Source: Acidisphaera sp035272265 (GTDB taxonomy: Bacteria > Pseudomonadota > Alphaproteobacteria > Acetobacterales > Acetobacteraceae). From it: a DNA stretch of 16,257 nt. Position numbers and translations under genes: made by a program. The stretch covers positions 1 to 16,257 of the forward strand of contig DATEQV010000357.1 of assembly GCA_035272265.1 (NCBI GenBank), read 5' to 3'. Of the stretch, positions 14,214 to 16,257 are shown piece after piece. The first letter of the stretch is position 1; each line of letters starts with the position of its first letter. The notes under the pieces are model-generated. The model searched no databases, was not told the DNA's origin, and worked only from the letters and a program-made list of their open reading frames with translations.

Positions 14214-15343
14214 GCGGCGCCGATCCTGATGATCGTCGTGCTCCCGGGCGGGTACGCGACGCGAACGAAGCGTGCGGGTGCGGGAGCCGGGGCGCCTTCC
14301 GGCGTTGCCGGCGCAGGTGCGGGAGCCGGGGCGCTGTCCGGCGTTGCCGGCGCAGGTGCGTCGGGTTGCGGCGCGGCGTCGGGCGGGGCTGCCGATGGGC
14401 TGGCCGCGTGTGCGTCGTCATTCCGCGGCGTGGCTTCGGGCGGCGTGGCTTCGGGCGGCGCGGCTTCGGACGGCGGGTCCGATGGCGCGGCCGCGTGTGC
14501 CTCGTCATTGCGAGCCGCCGCTTGGCGGCGTGGCAATCCAGGGCCGCGCGACGGACGTTTGTCACGTTGCCCTGGATCGCCACGGCGCTGCGCGCCTCGC
14601 GATGACGAGGGAATGGTACCTTGCGTAACCTTCTCGTCCGGCCCTGGAACGCGGTCCGGCGGCTGTTCCGCAGCGTGCAGGTGGTGCGCGGCTTCTCGCG
14701 CCAATTCGCGGTCGCGCGCGCGGGCGCGGCTGCGCTGCGCCATGCGTTGCAGCGTGCGGGTGTGGTCGCGTACGAGCTTGGCCTCGGCCGCGCGGCGCTC
14801 GACGATGAACCAGCGGTCGGTCGCGGGAGGGTATTCGGCGCGGCGGGCGCGCCAGCGGGCCCAGCCGAGCATGGCCCAGATCCCCGGCGGCGGCCCCGGT
14901 TCGGGCGTGCGTGCGGCACGCTGGCGGCGGCTTGTCTCGGCCCAGGCGCGGCGTGCGGCGAGCAGGCGGATCGACGCGCGCGTCGCCAGCCGGTGCAGGC
15001 GGCACTCCGCCTTCCAGGCGCCGTCGCAGGCACGCCTGTAGACCTCGCGGGTTTCGGTGCAGTGGGCGCAGCGGTGGCGGGCGCCCGGGTAGCGGGAGAC
15101 CTCCAGGTCGCACCAGGACTCCATGCTGCGATGCCCGGGCCAGGGACGGAACAGCCGCTGGGGTTTGGGCCGGCGTTCGCAGAAGGCGTCCTGGATGATC
15201 TCGACGCGGAACATGCGCTCGCGCATGGACACGGCGATCTCGGGGTCGGGCTCCGGTGTTTCGCGCACGCGGGTTCCGCGGGCGTACGAGACGCGGAAGC
15301 TTTGGTAGAGCCGCTTGAGGAAGGGCGGCAGGAAGTCGAACAC
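14183..15343 (-). CDS. Cys-rich protein of unknown family, copy 2, with low-complexity tail
   Basis: This 386-residue protein is a paralogue of the gene at 2690. Shared core: QDAFC (51-55), QRLFRPW (62-68), SWCD (76-79), RCAHC (91-95), DGAWKAECRLHRLATRA (107-123) and WFIV (178-181), so Cys55, Cys78, Cys92, Cys95, Cys114 and His117 coincide with copy 1. I do not recognise the family; a zinc-binding fold is inferred. From about residue 235 the protein becomes a Pro/Ala-rich tail. This includes codons read through a palindromic repeat element (about residues 245-281) and through tandem repeats, then ends RFVRVAYPPGSTTIIRIG and a short remainder. GTG 15343 follows GGAGGGG. It lies 54 bp after the cyclooxygenase-like gene, same strand, so they probably share a transcript. 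The tail may be a late addition to a core of about 230 residues. Confidence 0.75.
   Translation of the reverse strand: MFDFLPPFLKRLYQSFRVSYARGTRVRETPEPDPEIAVSMRERMFRVEIIQDAFCERRPKPQRLFRPWPGHRSMESWCDLEVSRYPGARHRCAHCTETREVYRRACDGAWKAECRLHRLATRASIRLLAARRAWAETSRRQRAARTPEPGPPPGIWAMLGWARWRARRAEYPPATDRWFIVERRAAEAKLVRDHTRTLQRMAQRSRARARDRELAREAAHHLHAAEQPPDRVPGPDEKVTQGTIPSSSRGAQRRGDPGQRDKRPSRGPGLPRRQAAARNDEAHAAAPSDPPSEAAPPEATPPEATPRNDDAHAASPSAAPPDAAPQPDAPAPATPDSAPAPAPAPATPEGAPAPAPARFVRVAYPPGSTTIIRIGAARWMIPPPDG
14277..14354. repeat. 39-bp tandem repeat, two copies
   Basis: Units at 14277-14315 and 14316-14354 are nearly identical (differences only near the middle), followed by a partial third start. 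The length of 13 codons keeps the frame. On the minus strand the repeat encodes alternating Ala-Pro runs in the tail of the Cys-rich protein. Confidence 0.85.
14402..14514. repeat. in-frame 87-bp-spaced duplication and 15-bp tandem repeats
   Basis: Bases 14402-14427 and 14489-14514 match at 23 of 26 positions, 87 bp (29 codons) apart; both carry a copy of the TCGTCATT arm of the palindromic element. Between them a 15-bp unit is repeated three times (14426-14440, 14441-14455, 14456-14470), giving the protein repeat PPEAT. All unit lengths are multiples of three. Confidence 0.7.
14500..14610. repeat. dispersed palindromic repeat element inside a coding region
   Basis: The outer arms CTCGTCATTGCGAG (14501-14514) and CTCGCGATGACGAG (14596-14609) are inverted repeats with one mismatch. 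Inner arms GTGGCAATCCAGGG and CCCTGGATCGCCAC pair likewise. The outer-arm and CAATCCAG words are those of a short non-coding palindromic repeat common between genes in alphaproteobacteria. Here it lies inside the 3' half of the Cys-rich gene copy 2 and is read through in frame. Confidence 0.8.
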
Positions 15344-15397
15344 GGGCCCCTCCTTCGGCTGGAGTGGATGTCGGTTGAGGGTTGCTAGGACTGGATT

Positions 15398-16257
15398 CTA
15401 GGCTGGCCGGGCGAAGCTGATCCGGCCCGCGAAGCCCGGCGCGTTGCGCCACACCAGATCCTCGAGGCTCGCCGTGGTTTCGATCAGCTCCAGCCCGTAA
15501 TCGTCGAACGCGAGCGTGCCGTAGACATGCGTCGACAGCAGCGGGTTGGTGTAGATCTGCGAGAACGCGTCGACCGCCACCATCACGCCCATCAGCTCGC
15601 CGAACACGGCGTCAGGCGCGCGCTTTTCCGCCAGCAGGCCGACGGCCAGCTCCAGGTCCTCGAACCGGCCGCCGTAGAGCGCCTCGAGCTGGCCCGACAG
15701 ATCGTCCTCGCCGGTCAGCTCGCGGAACGACGACATCGGCTGCAGGCCGAAGCATGCGCGGTAGGCGTTGAAAGGCCGCAGCCGGTGGGCCCGTGCGAGG
15801 TGCTGCGTGCGCGCCTCGACCGGCATCAGGAAGCGCGGCGTGTTGCGCAGGCCGATGCGGCCTGCCTGCTGCGCGGACAGCGCGGCGAGCACCTCGGCCG
15901 CACCGAGGCGTTCCAGAAGGGCGGGGTTGTAGCGGAAGTCGTCGGGGCCGAGTGCGGTGCCTTCGAAGCCGATCGCGTCCGGCACCACCGAGTGCCAGCG
16001 GTACAGCAGGTCGAACTCGATGGCGATGCGGTTGGTGCGGTACCAGTCGCGGCGCTCGGCGAAATGCCGGTTGAGGTGCAGGCGGAACGGCAGGCCCGAC
16101 AGGTGGGCGATGTATTCCTCGATCGTCAGCTTCAGCAGCAGCGCGATCAGCGTGCTGCGTGCGGTCTCGAACAGCCGGTCGTCGTCCCATTCCGGATGGC
16201 GGTGGGCCAGCTCGCCGGCGATGCGGTTGTGCTCGCGGATGAAGATCGTGCTGATCG
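15398..16257 (-). CDS. cyclooxygenase-like haem peroxidase/dioxygenase (5' end outside window)
   Basis: The last 285 codons of an animal-type haem peroxidase are present; the start lies beyond the window. The fragment opens STIFIREHNRIA, then HPEWDDDRLFETAR, TIEEYIAHLSG, RTNRIAIEFDLLYRWHSVVPD, LEALYGG, AEKRAPDAVFGELMG and ETTASLEDLVWRN. This order matches prostaglandin H synthases (YRNRIAMEF..LYHWHPLMPD). Tyr at 16001-16003 corresponds to the radical-forming Tyr385 and His at 15992-15994 to the proximal haem ligand His388 of cyclooxygenase. The distal His would lie in the missing part. Such enzymes oxygenate unsaturated fatty acids; the bacterial substrate is unknown here. Ser530, the aspirin site, is not clearly conserved. 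It precedes the Cys-rich gene copy 2 by 54 bp on the same strand. Confidence 0.9.
   Translation of the reverse strand, partial: ISTIFIREHNRIAGELAHRHPEWDDDRLFETARSTLIALLLKLTIEEYIAHLSGLPFRLHLNRHFAERRDWYRTNRIAIEFDLLYRWHSVVPDAIGFEGTALGPDDFRYNPALLERLGAAEVLAALSAQQAGRIGLRNTPRFLMPVEARTQHLARAHRLRPFNAYRACFGLQPMSSFRELTGEDDLSGQLEALYGGRFEDLELAVGLLAEKRAPDAVFGELMGVMVAVDAFSQIYTNPLLSTHVYGTLAFDDYGLELIETTASLEDLVWRNAPGFAGRISFARPA

Noticed and set aside
14402..14514. A short CRISPR-like array
   Set aside because: Repeats are contiguous or share low-complexity sequence, with no unique spacers, and they keep a reading frame.

Overview
This is a GC-rich bacterial chromosome segment, most likely from an alphaproteobacterium near the Acetobacteraceae/Rhodospirillales. 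That placement is inferred from the strongly GC-biased codon use, a hopanoid transporter (HpnN), a PobA-type aromatic hydroxylase and dispersed palindromic repeats of a kind common in that class. No rRNA, tRNA or CRISPR array was seen. No stretch over 300 bases lacks a gene or gene remnant.

Left end (1-2400), accessory DNA. The first 134 bases look like the 3' end of a group II intron (domains V and VI) whose body lies outside the window. Facing it on the minus strand is a broken TIR-NTPase gene of the kind used in NAD-depleting anti-phage defence. It is frameshifted in a run of eight G and ends abruptly about 30 bp from the intron end. This part is visibly less GC-rich than the rest. Next, also on the minus strand, is a two-gene DUF1778/GNAT toxin-antitoxin module (TacA/TacT type) with a palindrome over its putative promoter.

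Left-centre (2690-8507). A plus-strand gene encodes a Cys-rich protein of unknown family. Its open frame runs into a convergent minus-strand operon read as hpnN, rmuC, a DUF4239 membrane protein and a small secreted protein. The DUF4239 gene carries one in-frame TGA where its family has Trp. Overlaps at hpnN/rmuC (8 bp) and DUF4239/secreted protein (GTGA) suggest translational coupling.

Centre (8727-12770). A plus-strand operon encodes an acyl-CoA ligase, a secreted protein with a proline-rich tail and a 598-residue acyl-CoA dehydrogenase. The two enzymes resemble the DmdB/DmdC pair: one activates a carboxylic acid to its CoA ester, the other oxidises the ester. A short hairpin with a T run follows. 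After it lies the 3' remnant of a DUF72 gene on the minus strand, then pobA (4-hydroxybenzoate 3-monooxygenase) on the plus strand.

Right end (14183-16257). Two minus-strand genes form a likely operon. The upstream one, cut by the window edge, is a haem dioxygenase/peroxidase closely resembling animal cyclooxygenases. The downstream one is a second member of the same unknown Cys-rich family seen at 2690. Its low-complexity C-terminal extension has absorbed a palindromic repeat element in frame, plus several tandem repeats. This two-copy Cys-rich family is the best candidate here for something undescribed.
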